64,000 bases of DNA from contig NC_089724.1 in NCBI RefSeq assembly GCF_035083965.1, forward strand, positions 2,322,501 through 2,386,500, in the 5' to 3' direction. Origin of the DNA: Branchiostoma lanceolatum (taxonomy: Eukaryota > Chordata > Leptocardii > Amphioxiformes > Branchiostomatidae). Below the pieces are notes generated by a model. It searched no databases. It was not told the origin of the DNA and was given only the letters and a program-made list of their open reading frames with translations. The translations under genes and the position numbers were made by a program. Below are positions 35,601 to 47,740 of the stretch, one piece after another. How positions within the stretch are numbered: the stretch's first letter is position 1; each line of letters begins with the position of its first letter.

Positions 35601-37453
35601 AAAGGTGTCATCAAGGGGCTGACACATGCTGCCCAACCCGTTAGTTGTTCCACACAGGTTTGCCGAGAGGACATCGTGGGTATAACAGCTGACACCGGCG
35701 TTGTCATACGTGATGCAGCCTGAGGACCAGTAGGTGCTGCCGCACCCATCACTACCTGACCAGTAGCACGGGTACCCCATCCCCGCCGCTTCGCACGTGG
35801 CCTTGACATTGGCATTGGTCATCGATCCGGCGGTGACAATTTTATAAAAGGCAAATCCGTCGACGGTAGTCAGGTATACCGGTTGACCTTGGATATGAAA
35901 AGGTTTTATTAGTATTTTTTTCCTGGACCTTTCAAAATAACTACCAGGGATCAAGTTAGAAACTTAGATTCAGCAGTCGTCTGATTTCCAGCATTTAAGT
36001 ACCAGATAATAATATGACATTCAGTCCCAAAACCACATGCTTCAAATTAAGAAAGATTTTAAAATTATTCTTAATGGGAAACACTAAAAGAAATAATAAT
36101 ATCTTCATCTGCTTTTTATTCAAACGAATATCACAATGCGAAAGTCTATAATTACCTACTTTAATACACAACTTCTTTTCCTATCTGGTTACTTAGATTA
36201 TCTGGTGACTTTTTTCACTAACTATAACATATTTTTCCCCTTTTACAAAAACTTTGATCTTATATGCATTGCTTTCCGCGTTGGTTCAAATTTCAACAAC
36301 AACTGCAATATTGCAAACACGGCGCACAAGCTACGTGAAAATATCATGTAACGGTACCTATCTACATAGCTATAACTCAGGGGACCTGAGAATATCATCC
36401 CAGCAGACAATTTGCACATATATCCATAGGGTGAATTAGAAAAACAGTTTATCAAACAAGGTGCCAATAAAAATGGCCCACAACTGTTGAGTTTATAGAG
36501 AAAACCCATTAGTGATGTGCCCTAGGGCACTCTAAACTAGTGTTCGTGGCCTTAGTAAACATAACAATATATACAGTAGACATACAATGCCAATGACACA
36601 ATAACGAACAGCATGCCAATATAACGTAACATTGTGAACAATAAGATGCTGTGCTGGGTACTTCTTTAGTAGAAGCCAATCATCTGTTTGGAAATGGACG
36701 CAGTAAAAAGACAGGAGAAACAGGTTATCCACGCATCTGCTTGGAGATAGATAGTGTGCTAACGCGTTGTGCCTATTCTACACATTACATTCCACCCGTC
36801 TAGACAAAGTTTTAGCTAGCCTGGGTGCCATCCCATTACCAGCGGCCGCTCTTACACTCGCTACCCTTAAAATATATGATTGCGAGTGTAGGAGCTCTGG
36901 TCGAAAAAAGAATGGCACCCAGGCTAAGCATTAGCAAGCCGGGTAAAAAAAGTATTAGCCGTGAAAAGAATAGCTCTTTTCAGCACATCGGTAGAACGTA
37001 AGCGTTTAAGGTCGTGTTCGCGTCTTAAAAGGTTGATATCTCGTATATAGGTTAATTAAGTTGTGTCCAAAGACATATTTTATGCAACGGCTTTACTCTG
37101 ATGCAACGTTGACCGAAGAGAACAACATAATTCTGCTGTTATAATAGGTTCAAAAAGCAAGATACGCTTAGGTTCTGCCATCGTGCTACCCTTTGCTGAC
37201 TTCACAGCTCCGTTTAGGTCACGTGGGTCATTTCAGAAGGATCAGTGGACCGAAAAAAGTTAGTAAGTTCTTTACTTTATGTGCGGAATAGCGTATAAGA
37301 ACTCAAAAGAAGCAGTATCCATTTGCCATGACATATAGTTATCAAGTAAAAAACTTCATACATATAAGTAGAGATCATATAGTCACCTTGTGCCGATTCC
37401 GGCCAGGCGATCACACCCGAGAGGAAGAGCAGAAACTTCCAAATCTTTGCCAT
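29693..37453 (-). CDS. P3: secreted unknown-domain/EGF/C-type lectin protein, 602 aa
   Basis: 13 exons (minus): 37453-37387, 35887-35483, 34855-34748, 34457-34347, 34155-34045, 33805-33695, 33473-33360, 33105-32881, 32500-32372, 31892-31773, 31348-31235, 30921-30844, 29808-29693. Phases agree; 1,809 nt. Order: signal peptide 1-22 ([20 protein letters not shown]); unknown domain 23-157; five EGF repeats 158-342; C-type lectin domain 343-460 in two exons; two EGF repeats 461-538; two four-cysteine modules 539-602 ([13 protein letters not shown] and [14 protein letters not shown]). The lectin domain keeps the disulfide cysteines but has EPA instead of EPN and no WND motif, so calcium-dependent sugar binding is unlikely. 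It has the most EGF repeats of the family here. Function unknown; extracellular recognition or matrix role inferred. Confidence 0.9.
30170..30500 (+). mobile_element. 3' end of a CR1/L2-like LINE
   Basis: The frame at 30,220-30,340 codes [18 protein letters not shown], then FRQEM and a stop, the typical C-terminal end of CR1-, L2- and Jockey-like ORF2 proteins. A 3' UTR with GGAAGATTAGCTACAT and a TAATGGAGG end follows. It lies inside a P3 intron. Confidence 0.6.
36817..36926. mobile_element. Small MITE in P3 intron 1
   Basis: TAGCCTGGGTGCCATcCC at the left end pairs with GAATGGCACCCAGGCTA at the right end, 110 bp overall. Internal inverted words (CTTACACTCGC and GCGAGTGTAG) extend the foldback. 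The same element sits at the same place in P4 intron 1, so it predates the P3/P4 duplication. Confidence 0.65.
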
Positions 37454-37499
37454 ATGGTGAGTTGGGTCCAGACTCTGTGGTGTGTGTGTGAAGCTTGTT

Positions 37500-37700
37500 C
37501 TGTGCGCGGCAATATATATTGTGTCCCAAGGCCATGGGAACCACACAGCTGATCGGTAGGGACGGGCGCTATTAATATTTCTGCGGAAGAAATGTCTTGA
37601 CCTGGGGTGACACTGCGGACTGCTAATTGGTGTGAACTGCAGTAAGAAGATAAAAAGTCAACATTGTTTACGTCAGTGCAGCACCGTGCGCCTTTACCCC
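37500..37700 (-). promoter_or_regulatory. Conserved family promoter upstream of P3
   Basis: A TATATAT-type box at about 37,511-37,519 (minus) is preceded by CCATGGCCTTGG, TGTGGTTCC, the CAGCTG E-box, ATTAATAGCG and an ATTAG-type copy of the CCAAT region near 37,622. The start codon lies about 60 bp downstream of the TATA box, implying a 5' UTR of about 30 nt. Confidence 0.7.
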
Positions 37701-38241
37701 ACAAAACACGTCCAAGTAGATGTAGGGTTACAGTTTTTTTAAAGATTTTAGGCGTCTTTCCAGTTTAGTGTCTTTGACGAGGAACGAGCTCGAGGTGAAG
37801 AAAAAGACTTTATGTGATCTCAGGACTCTACTAACATTGCAGGGGGAAGTGTCACTTTTTCCTTTATTTTCCATTTACAAATTCTTACAGTTGGATTACC
37901 CTACTGTATGTTGTCCCAACAAACCCTGACCCTCTCAACGTACCTGTGGACACAAGTACGTCATGAAATTATTATGGTCTAAAACTCCATACGGTCATAG
38001 GTGGAGAGGAATACAAGCTGGGATGGTTTTGTAACATTTTCTCTTATAACTCCTGAAATATTCTAAAAGCTTCCATTTCGATATTGAAAAACGTGCAAGA
38101 CGCGTCGACATACACTTATTTCCTACCTACTTGTGCGTCTTTTACGTCTGTGTTCAATACAATGTAAATTTCAAATCTTCTGTATTTGTTTATGCATACA
38201 TGTCTTATGTAATGACGTGTGTACACATACATTGTTAGGAC

Positions 38242-38273
<32 letters not shown>

Positions 38274-39714
38274 GTGTGTGTGTGTGTGTGTATGTGTGTG
38301 TGTGTACGCGCGCGCGCTCGTATGCGTGTGTGTTCGTGTGTGCATATGCGTGGGAATATAGAAAATACTTTACAGGATCAAGATCCCGTTCGGCAACCTC
38401 TCATTTTTTTTCTTTATCAAACATTGTCGTTTTTTGTTCATGGTAATTCTAACAATCTTATAATACATGTATATCCATGTTGCTAATATCGATTAGTGAC
38501 ACGTATCTACGTGTACTTTTAACTCGCAGGCATAACCCATGTTACCTGAAGTAACCTTTCCTTGGCCCTCCCGCTGTTCCACCAACCCTGACCCCCTCAC
38601 CCTGCCTGTGGACACACCTACTCCATGAGCTCACAAGATTTCACCTTTCCCTCTTTTTAAAAGAAGGCAGCGTCTATGAAATGAACAAGTGGGGGCAGCC
38701 CAGCCAACGACATTTTGAAAGATTTCTACTTCACTCATCTTTGTAAATAGAAGTCATTTTGATAAGGAAATAAAGGCAATAATCAAGAGTTGACGTCCAC
38801 AATTTCTTCTTCTAGCATTTATCAAGACCCTCTTCTTTTGATTCTTTTAATTGAAAGTTCATTCAAGTCAGTTGAAAAAATGTAGGCAGGTAAAAAATTA
38901 GGTAGCTACTTATTTAGACTGGTTTGGTGTATGGCATTTCAGGTGACGACTTCTGTGAAATCTGTGAAATCATTTGTTTCACCAAAAAAGCAATCCGTGT
39001 AGTGCCTGACATATGAGAGAGTCTCTTTGTCTTCAATTTTTTAAAATGAATCATTTTTATTCCAAGTATGTGAATCAAAACCAAATTCAAGAACTAATGT
39101 CTTGCTTCTGTACTATTTATCGCCTCAAAAAAGCTTCCAATATCGATCAGACTTACATCGATTTTCATATCGTCCAACGTTTGCATATCACCGATGAATT
39201 GAACGTGTGAACTTTTCGGGACCCTGCCGCAGTCCCAACAAAGCCTTACCTTTTCACACTTACGTTCTTCAGGGGTCTATTTTAGTCGGCAGCTCACTGC
39301 GACTGCCAGAGGGTGGTGACTTAGAAAATAACAGGTACTGGGCGCATTAAACCAAACAGTGGTGTGTTTTGCAATTGACGATCTTCTTCTTAACTCGATG
39401 TACAACATTATGTATCATATTATAAATCTTGATGTATTTTGTATTACGTAACCTCATCAATTGATGCATGTATCCATCTCTACTTTTCGTGACCAGTGTG
39501 TTTTGTTCAGCCTGTCAGATAGGCCCTGAAAACATATCAGTGAAACTTTCAGACATTGAGCTTATGTCCTCATAAAGTGATTCTTAAAAAGGTCAGGAAA
39601 GAGCCGAGACCGTGAGTGTCATGTCTTTGAAGAGCTTTAATTGCTGCCATCTCTAATCACATTAGAACTGAGTATTAGGCTGTTAGTTGCGTGGACGAGG
39701 CTCAGGCTGTGACG
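37701..39714. other. Intergenic region P3-P4
   Basis: It contains a (GT)n tract (38,240-38,344) and several degenerate copies of the family 3'-flank unit with CCAACAAACCCTGACCC and CTGTGGACACA words (37,915; 38,545; 39,215). Just 3' of P4, an ATTAAA signal lies near 39,627 (minus). No other gene was found. Confidence 0.5.
38240..38344 (+). repeat. (GT)n microsatellite
   Basis: An almost uninterrupted GT run with a CGCGCG patch near 38,307. The apparent cysteine-valine ORFs here are artefacts. Confidence 0.9.
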
Positions 39715-42700
39715 TCACTCGACCTTGCAGGAGAAAGACGCGACGGTCTCCTCGGTGCAGTACATGCCGTCCGGACAGGAGGCGCTGCTGCACTGGTAAG
39801 GGAACTCCCGAGTAATAGGAGCAGGATCTATAAGGAAATGCAACACTCATAAGCATACTTACTTGATACTCTTAAGCATAAATGTTGCAAAAAGTGTTTC
39901 GTGTTACAATAGTGATGGTGTTTAAGAATCTAAGTACTAAAATCTCAGGCAAAGGTTAATCTGAGTTTGCTCGCATTGTGATAATCTGCATGTATGCTGC
40001 CAAGAAAAGAAAAAGAATATGAACCAGTCTGGTAGTAACAGCCTTCCCTACAATGACTGACCCACTACTGACCCAAACAGCTTGGTTACATTACCTTACC
40101 TGAAAAGATTTTTAAAAGTCTTGCAGTTGTTTAGTAGCTGTACTTGCCAACGCACTGGAAAGAGGACGTAGAAACCTGACAGATCCAACCGAATGGACAC
40201 TGGACAAAGGAACACCAGTCCATTTCTATTGAAGATCAACATAGGGAAGAGAGACAGGAACATTTGAGATGTGGTTATGACAAAGAAATACAACATGCAA
40301 TAATTATATTCAACAATATTAGTATTTCTCCTTGTACAAGGATTGACGTGTTCAAAAATTCGTATTGGCCGAGAACCATTATATAGTACTAGAATGGAAC
40401 TCGTTGTCATCAAGTACCGTAGAAGCATCCTCACTGAATAGCTAGAACGGTTGCAGTCAGATATGCAAAGATTAGATGTAACAGACCGTTCAGTGTAATA
40501 TATTCGGAGCACTTGCAAACTTAAGCCATAACGCAACTAGTGTTGTATATTACAATTGTATGAAATGATCGTGGTTGGGCATGTAATGTCTTTTCTCAGA
40601 AGTACGTATCTTTGTGTTGTATCCACTTGGAAAACAATACCATTCCATTACTTGAATAACAATAGCTGTAACAAAAATATGAATAAGTCGGTTCACTATT
40701 TGTGCTGCGTATGTGCCATTAAAGTGAGACTCCTAACTAGTGCACAGTTCTGGTCTGGACCATGGGTATTCAAAAGTGTTATTTTCATGTTTAAATGGCC
40801 TTCGCATTTTCCATATACTACCCGTAATACAAAGCGCAGGGCATGCAACGTTCTAATCGTGAACTGACTAATAGATAGCACACAGACCTGTTTCACAGTT
40901 GTATCCCAGGAACCCGGTTGGGCAGCTGCAGCTGTAGGAGTTGACGTCATCCTGACAGGTTCCGCCATGTTGGCACGGGTTGGAGGCACACTCGTCAATG
41001 TCTGTGCAAATATCAAAGTATCGGATGGTCATCGAACTGTGACACTGTCCAATTGCACATATTTGTGTGGTGAGACAAAAAGAATATAAAGGACGAACTA
41101 TGCAGGACATTTATTCCCAATGTTGTCTTGGTACACAGTAGTATTCAAATATTTTGATGAATTATCAAGTTGTTGTTTCTGCTGTCCTATGAATTGTAAT
41201 GCCCGAGCTCCAATTCAGCCAATGGGCTGGCATTGTTCGCGACATGTGTGAATGTGAATCAATCAATAAACCATTACTACTATATTTGTTATAGATACTG
41301 GGTAAGTAAAACAAATAAAATGTAAAAAACACAGTGTGTGCTTGAGCACTTACTGGTTTCACAGAAGTTTCCCTGGAACCCATCAGGACAGTCGCAGAAC
41401 GTGGCGGTCTCGTTGAAACAGGAGGTGCAGTTTCCGCCGTTCTGGCACACGTCGGATTGACACGGTTTGAGAGCTGAAATTTGAATGTCAGATAAATCAT
41501 GAGAATAAGTCTCGGCCCTGGGCTTAAGCAAGGATGTTATATAATCTCCTTGGTTAAAGCTGACGTTCCTTACATTTTAGGTCAAATTTCATTAAAGAAG
41601 TACTGTGCACAGAAAGAGCTACATACCAGACTGGCAGATGTAGTTGTGTTGCTCCGTGCAGAGTGCTATCTTCGCTTGGTAGTTGTCGGAGCTGTCCAAG
41701 AGAACACACAGGTCGAAGGGAGACAAAGGCTCACCGGCTGACCACTGAAAATGACCTGGAAGCGGTAAATGAAAATTCATTATTGGACCCTGTCACCACG
41801 ATGAACCAATGTCGTAAATGACAAACAAGCTGTCCATTACACATAACGTTAAGACTAGTGGGGTTGTGCGTCGTAACGCCAGGGTGTTTGGCCCAGATCC
41901 CGGAGGTCCTGGGTTCGAATCCTGTCATATCACCGATCTTGTGCCATTGGGAAAGGCACTTTACACGACGCTCCTCACTCTACCCAGGTGTAAAAATGGG
42001 TAACTGACTTTGGTTGGCAGAGGGAAGTGGTGGAAGGAGATGGTTGGGCTCCGCCTTCCAATACTGTGCCCTAGATACAGTGGATAACAAGCCACGGCCC
42101 GTACGGCCTAAAAAAGGCGATGGGACTACCTTTTTCTTTCTTAGCTTTAAAACCAAAACCCCAAAATATATGCATGGTTTGTGACCGCTCATAATTCAGG
42201 TACATATTTTTTGACAAACATTTAAGCCTTACACACAACATAAAAAAAGATTGCTCTGGGGAGCTTTCGAGACGAATTCTCTGTCTCTTCGTCTACCCGG
42301 TAATAAAGCCAGATCTCGTCTTGGAGTTCTCTTGTCACGTGACTTGATGTTGATCGTCACGTGACAAGAGACAGTCATATACAGGCTTGAGATAGTGACG
42401 CCCCCTGTCCCTGTTTAAGGTTCTGCGTTGTCTGCGGATTTGGATCGCCTCCCGAACACCCCTAGAACACCCCCAGGTACACCCGCTGCGTTGTCTGCGG
42501 ATTTGGATCGCCTCCCAAACACCCCCAGGTACATATTTGTGGTGTGTCAGACACCTGAGAAAGGCGACCCATCGCTGGTCAACAGCGGCAACGGTGCGGT
42601 TCTTGTCGCGAGCCAGTTGGACACGCCGCTGCTGGCCGCGATGTTGTCGGCGAGGAAACGCTGCTGCCGCTCGTCTTCCACATCCACCAAGTGACCTTCT

Positions 42701-45009
42701 GTAGCACGGCAGGCACGGGCCGCATCGCGATAGGAGACGGCGATGGACGAGAACTGGTAACATTCTCCGTCAGAAGACGCTGGATCATTGGCAATGGATA
42801 ATGGACAATAAGTTGTCGGAACGGCAAATAAACTTACACAATAGAATATGTTTGTATTATCAGTGAATTAAAAAAAGAAAATCAAAGGCTACATGATCTT
42901 TGGGAACAGAAAGATGGAAATACCTTGCTAACGGTATGATAGCGTTAGGATCATTCCAGTCTAACCTTTCAATAAGATGAACGATTGTTTCATCCATTTG
43001 AAATTTGTAACGAGAGGCGGGGGGCTGGTGAAAGAGACAGAGAATGGCGGAGAGAGTCTGAGGTGTGGTTGATGTTTGTTGGCAAAACAGTATTTTGCAC
43101 ATGACACAACATACCAGTTTCACAGATCTTGCCGGTAGCATCTTTAGTACAGACACAGCTGAAGCCGCCCACGTCATCCAGGCAGGTCCCTCCTAGCAGG
43201 CACGGATTGCTCGCACACTCGTCGATATCTGAATGATAAGCCAACACAATGTTATACATGCTAACGGCGAAATCTACTAAGTGAAAGGATGCCCGAGCGC
43301 AGACTCAAGTTATAAATCACTAATCCTATTAAGGTTTATAGTTTGCTTACTTCATGCAGCGCATGCTGAGAGCGTTGTCTGTGCACCGATTAGACACGTT
43401 GTCACTCTTTTTGACTGGTTACAGTTCAATTGTTCTATAAATGCATTGTAAAAACTAACCGTGATCACAGTTGGTCCCTGTCCAGCCGTTCTCACAGCTA
43501 CAGGTGTAATTCATATGGCCGTCAGTACAGGTTCCATGCGCACATGGGGAGGACGCGCAGTCATCAATGTCTAGGAAAAGTAAGTAAAGTTAGTCTACGA
43601 TTAAATCATAGCAAGAAATACTATTCCGACTGAAATATTTTGGCTGAAATATTCTTTTATCTTAAGATAGTTATAAATTATTACAAATTTTATGAAAACC
43701 CTCTCGGTGACTTGGCATTGACTCTACTTAACCTGTCACACATGGAGGCTGGAGAAATGTTGGGTTATTTTCAGCTACTCTATTCTATTAGAAGAGCCGC
43801 TAGCTCATAAGTAATGGCAGGTATCTATACTAGGGGTGGGTACAGTACAGAAAATCCAGGTCAGGTCCAGGTCCAGGTCCAGAGGGTTAGGGCCATGTCC
43901 GGACCTGTACCTGTACCTGATTATAGTAGTGCAGCAGTACATCATATTTAGGAGAGCGAGATACAAGTACAGGTCTCTGTGAGTCCTACAAATTAAGTTC
44001 GAATTGTATATTATAACGAGTTACCCACTAAGAAACAAACCGACAAACATAAAAGGTCCACTGCAGCACCAAAGGAAACCCCCAGAAGATCTAGACCCAT
44101 CTTCAAACTTGACCTTTGTCTCCCCAACAGAAACTTACCTACCAAAAATCACCAACATCCGTCCATGGCATCAAGAGTTATATCGCCAAAACCATCACTC
44201 CACAAATCCCGACCAAAAATATACCCTTCTGCCTACGGCGAAGGCAATGATATAATTATTTTAGTGCACACTAATGTGCAGAAAGGAAACGATGATGCAA
44301 GTTTTTACTCCAAGGTAATTATAACTTTTATCTCACAAAAAAAAGAGCAAACTTTCCCTTCTTGGGGTACAATGTAGTTGACAACTAAACATTATGATAA
44401 GCAAATAATCCTACTTTAGAGGCTTTAAGTTAATTGTTTTTAGCAGTTTTAAGCAAAAAAGGTCAGTGAAATAAGCAGACTATGGCCACACAAGAAGGAA
44501 ACGCATATCGGTTAACTGATTCGTGTTTGTTTGTTTGTTTGTTTGTTTGTTTGTTTGTTTGGGTGTCATTTTACCTCGGGTGTAAATTTACGTGAGTGCA
44601 AGTGTATGCATGTGTCGGATCACTAACTCTGGAACGATGTAATTATTTAGGTTCAGACTTTGCCTCATAACTAACTATACTCGCCTTGCCGTCTGTTCAC
44701 TCATCATTTAAAGGTTTCTAGTTATCCACAGCTTACCTCTTCGAACGAGAGTTTATATATTTGAAAGAAAATCCAAAAATATGAGGTTCACTTCCGCTTC
44801 CTCATTATCCGATTTTTTTACCCTCCGCAGATGAATGAATGAATGGTTTATTTGCACATAGGCATTATAAAAACATTTCGCAGCCAGTAGGCTGAATTGC
44901 ATGTTTTTGTACCGACTTATCGTTTCTACACATGGAACTATAAAATTACAAGTAATAAAAAACGACTTACTGCCTATAAATATTACGCATATACTTTAAA
45001 CTGACACAC

Positions 45010-45048
<39 letters not shown>

Positions 45049-45062
45049 TTCATCATCATCAG

Positions 45063-45098
<36 letters not shown>

Positions 45099-47334
45099 AT
45101 ACTTTAAACTTACATATACTTCATCATCATCATCATTCTTCCGGGTTTCCGAATTTACGATTCTGTTCAGATATATCCTATTCTGTTGAGAAACTCAATA
45201 AAATGCAAAACAACTGCATTTATCTAGATATGAAAAATGAGAAAATTATTCTTTTGATTATCGCACAAAATTAAAATGACACTAAATGTGCACGCTGACC
45301 TTCAACAATATTAAGGTTCCCTAACATTTATATTTGCTCAGACCCCCACCCCCCTCCCCCCGTGTTTTGTGTAACGGAAGCGTGGCTCCAACCTTACCTG
45401 CACACAGGGCGTACATGTTGGTGTGGTATGCTCCCTGCAGGCCGTAGGTGTGAGTCTCGTAGTCCACTCCGAATGCGCTGTCACGGTCACCGCCAAATGA
45501 AAAACAACCAGGGCAGTACACGAAGGTGTCATCAAGAGGCTGGCAGTGACCGCCGTGCCCGTCAGTAGTTCCACACAGGTTTGCCGAGAGGACATCGTGG
45601 GTATAACAGCTGACACCGGCGGCGTCATACGTAATGCAGCCTGAGGTCCAGTGGTAGGTACACCCATCACTACCTGAGTAGTAGCACGGGTACCCCATCC
45701 CCGCTGCCTCGCACGTGGCCTTGACGTTGGCACTGGTCATCGCTCCGGCAGTAACAATCTTATAGAATGCAAATCCGTCGACGGTAGTCAGGTATACCGG
45801 TTGACCTTGAATATGAAAAGGTTTAGTATTTTTCCTGGACTTTTCAAAATAACTACCAGCTCAGGGATTCACTTAGAGTCAACGCTCGTATGTATTCAAG
45901 CACAATATATTGATATGGCATTCACTCCCCGAACACCACATCATCTAAATTAAGAGAGATACTAGAATTCTTCTTAATGGGAAACATAAAAGAACTTAAA
46001 CAAATAATAATATCTTCATTTGCTTTTTATTCAAACGAATATCACAATGCAAAAGTCTATAATTACCTACCTTAAAATACAACTTCTTTTCCTATCGGGT
46101 TACTCAGATTATCTGTTGATTTTTGCAGTACCTCTAATATATTTTTCCCATTTTACCCCCCCAAAAAAGATTTTATATGCATTGCTTTCCGCGTTGATTC
46201 AAATTTCAACATCAACTGCAATATTGCCAACACGGCGCACGAACTACGTGAAAATATTATGTAACGGTACCTATCTACATAGCTATAACTCAGGGGACCT
46301 GAAAATATTATCCCAGCAGACAATTTTCACATAGAGCCAAAGGGTAAATTAAGTACCAATAAAAATGGTCCACAACTGTTGAGTTTATTGAGAAAACCCA
46401 TTAGTGATGTGCCACTAATGTTCATGGCCTTAAGTAGTCATAACAATAAATACAGTAGACATACAATGCCAGTGACACAATGACGAACAGCATGACAATA
46501 TAACGTGACATTGTGAAAAATAAGATGCTGTGCTGGGTACTTCTTTAGTAGAAGCCAATCATCTGTTTGGAAATGGACGCAGTAAAAAGACACGAGAAAC
46601 AAGTTATCCACGCATCTGTTTGAAGATAGATAGTGTGCTAACGCGTTCTACCTATTCTACACATTACATTCCACCCGTCTAGACTAAGTTTTAGCCAGCC
46701 TGGGTGGCATCCCATTACCAGCGGCCTCTCTTACACTCGCTACCCTTAAAATTTATGATTGCGAGTGTAGGAGCTCTGGTCGAAAAAAGAATGGCACCCA
46801 GGCTAAGCATTAGCAAGCCAGGTAAAAAAAGTATTAGCCGTGAAAAGAATAGCTCTTTTCAGCACGTCGGTAGAACGTAAGCGTTTAAGGTCGTGTTCGC
46901 GTCTTAAAAGGTTGATATCTCGTATATAGGTTAATTAAGTTGTGTCCAAAGACATATTTTATGCAACGGCTTTACTCTGATGCAACGTTGAACGAAGAGA
47001 ACAACATAATTCTGCTGTTATAATAGGTTTAAAAAGCAAGATACGCTTAGGTTCTGTCGACGTGCTACCCTTTGCTGACTTCGCAGGTCCGTTTAGGCCA
47101 CGTGGGTCATTTCAGAAGGATCAGTGGAAGTTAGTAAGTTCTTTACTTTGTGTGCGAAATAGATGATGAATATCAAAAGAGCAGTATCCATTTGCCATAA
47201 CATATACAATTATCAAGTGAGAAACTTCATACATGTAATATGGGATAAGTAGAAATTATGTAGTCACCTTGTGCCGAATCCGGCCAGACGATCGCAGCCG
47301 CGAAAAGTAGCAAAAACTTCCACATCTTTGCCAT
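39715..47334 (-). CDS. P4: secreted unknown-domain/EGF/C-type lectin protein, 492 aa
   Basis: 10 exons (minus): 47334-47268, 45805-45398, 43570-43460, 43228-43115, 42779-42555, 41755-41627, 41473-41354, 41001-40888, 40225-40148, 39827-39715. Phases agree; 1,479 nt. Order: signal peptide 1-22 ([20 protein letters not shown]); unknown domain 23-158; two EGF repeats 159-233; C-type lectin domain 234-351; two EGF repeats 352-429; two four-cysteine modules 430-492. The intron after 40,148 begins GC (GCAAGT), a known minor donor type; the exon is the same 78 nt as in P3 and P5, so I accept it. At about 43,740 a stub of about 20 bp (CACACATGGAGGCTGG) matches the 5' edge of the P3 EGF exon 34,855; the rest is deleted, so P4 lost at least that EGF repeat. 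Closest relative: P3. Confidence 0.88.
41866..42132 (+). mobile_element. tRNA-derived SINE
   Basis: B-box GGTTCGAATCC at about 41,911, then TGGGAAAGGCACTTTACACG, and a TTTTTCTTTCTT tail. It lies in the P4 intron between the two lectin exons. Confidence 0.65.
42329..42370. repeat. Perfect 15-bp inverted repeat carrying two GTCACGTGAC sites
   Basis: CTCTTGTCACGTGAC (42329-42343) pairs with GTCACGTGACAAGAG (42356-42370) around 12 bp. Each arm contains the palindromic E-box recognised by USF/TFE-class bHLH-zip factors. Confidence 0.6.
42423..42535 (+). repeat. Two-copy tandem repeat, period 63 bp
   Basis: CTGCGTTGTCTGCGGATTTG starts at 42,423 and again at 42,486, followed each time by GATCGCCTCCC and AACACCCC(C). 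It lies just downstream of the P4 lectin exon donor. Confidence 0.75.
44030..44260 (+). repeat. Diverged copy of the dispersed repeat family
   Basis: It contains CTGCAGCACCAAAGGAAACC, CTTACCTACCAAAAATCACC, CATCAAGAGTTATA and CTGCCTACGGCGAAGG in the same order as the copies at 54,060 and 27,146. It lies in the P4 intron before the unknown domain. Confidence 0.5.
44524..44561 (+). repeat. (GTTT)n microsatellite
   Basis: About nine uninterrupted GTTT units within a P4 intron. Confidence 0.9.
45011..45098 (+). repeat. (CAT)n microsatellite
   Basis: About 29 CAT units with two interruptions (CTT, CAG) within a P4 intron; a short second tract is at 45,122-45,135. Confidence 0.9.
46696..46805. mobile_element. 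Small MITE in P4 intron 1, same insertion as in P3
   Basis: It matches the element at 36,817-36,926 in sequence and position, with a few changes (for example GGGTGGCAT for GGGTGCCAT). Both copies lie in the long intron-1 block shared by P3 and P4. Confidence 0.65.
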
Positions 47335-47380
47335 ATGTTGAGTAAAGTCCAGACTCTGTGATGTGTGTGAGGTTTATTCT

Positions 47381-47740
47381 GTGCGCGGCAATTTATACAT
47401 TGTTCCAAGGCCATGGGAACCACACAGCTGACCGGTAGGGACGGGCGTTATTAATATTTCTGCGGAGGAAATGTTTCAAACCTGGCGCGAACATGCGGAC
47501 TGCTGATTGGTCCGAGCTGTTGGAGAAAGATAGGAAGTCAACGTTGTCTACGTCGAGAGCAGCATCGTACACCTTTACCCGGCAAAACACGTCCAAGCAG
47601 ATCGATGTAGTGCTATAAACTAGTTTAATGAGGAAATGTCTTGACCTGGGGTGAACCTGCGGACTGCTGGTTGGTCCGAACTGCAGTAAGAAGATAAAAA
47701 GTTAACATTGTCTACGTCAGAACAGCACCGTGCGTCTTTA
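47381..47740 (-). promoter_or_regulatory. Conserved promoter of P4 with a duplicated upstream part
   Basis: TATAAAT (minus, 47,397-47,391) is preceded by CCATGGCCTTGG, TGTGGTTCC, CAGCTG, ATTAATA and a CCAAT box (complement of GATTGG near 47,507). The upstream part (GGAAATGT … GCGGACTGCT … GTCTACGTC … CCAAGCAGAT) occurs again at about 47,630-47,790, so the distal promoter is tandemly duplicated. Confidence 0.7.

Noticed and set aside
40096-40536. 146-residue minus-strand ORF
   Set aside because: It overlaps the 78-nt exon 40,225-40,148 in another frame and has no motif.
42335-42763. 142-residue minus-strand ORF rich in arginine
   Set aside because: It is a wrong-frame shadow of the P4 lectin exon 42,779-42,555 extended over a 63-bp tandem repeat.
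45011-45098. Regularly spaced short repeats that could suggest a CRISPR-like array
   Set aside because: It is a plain CAT trinucleotide tract in an animal intron.
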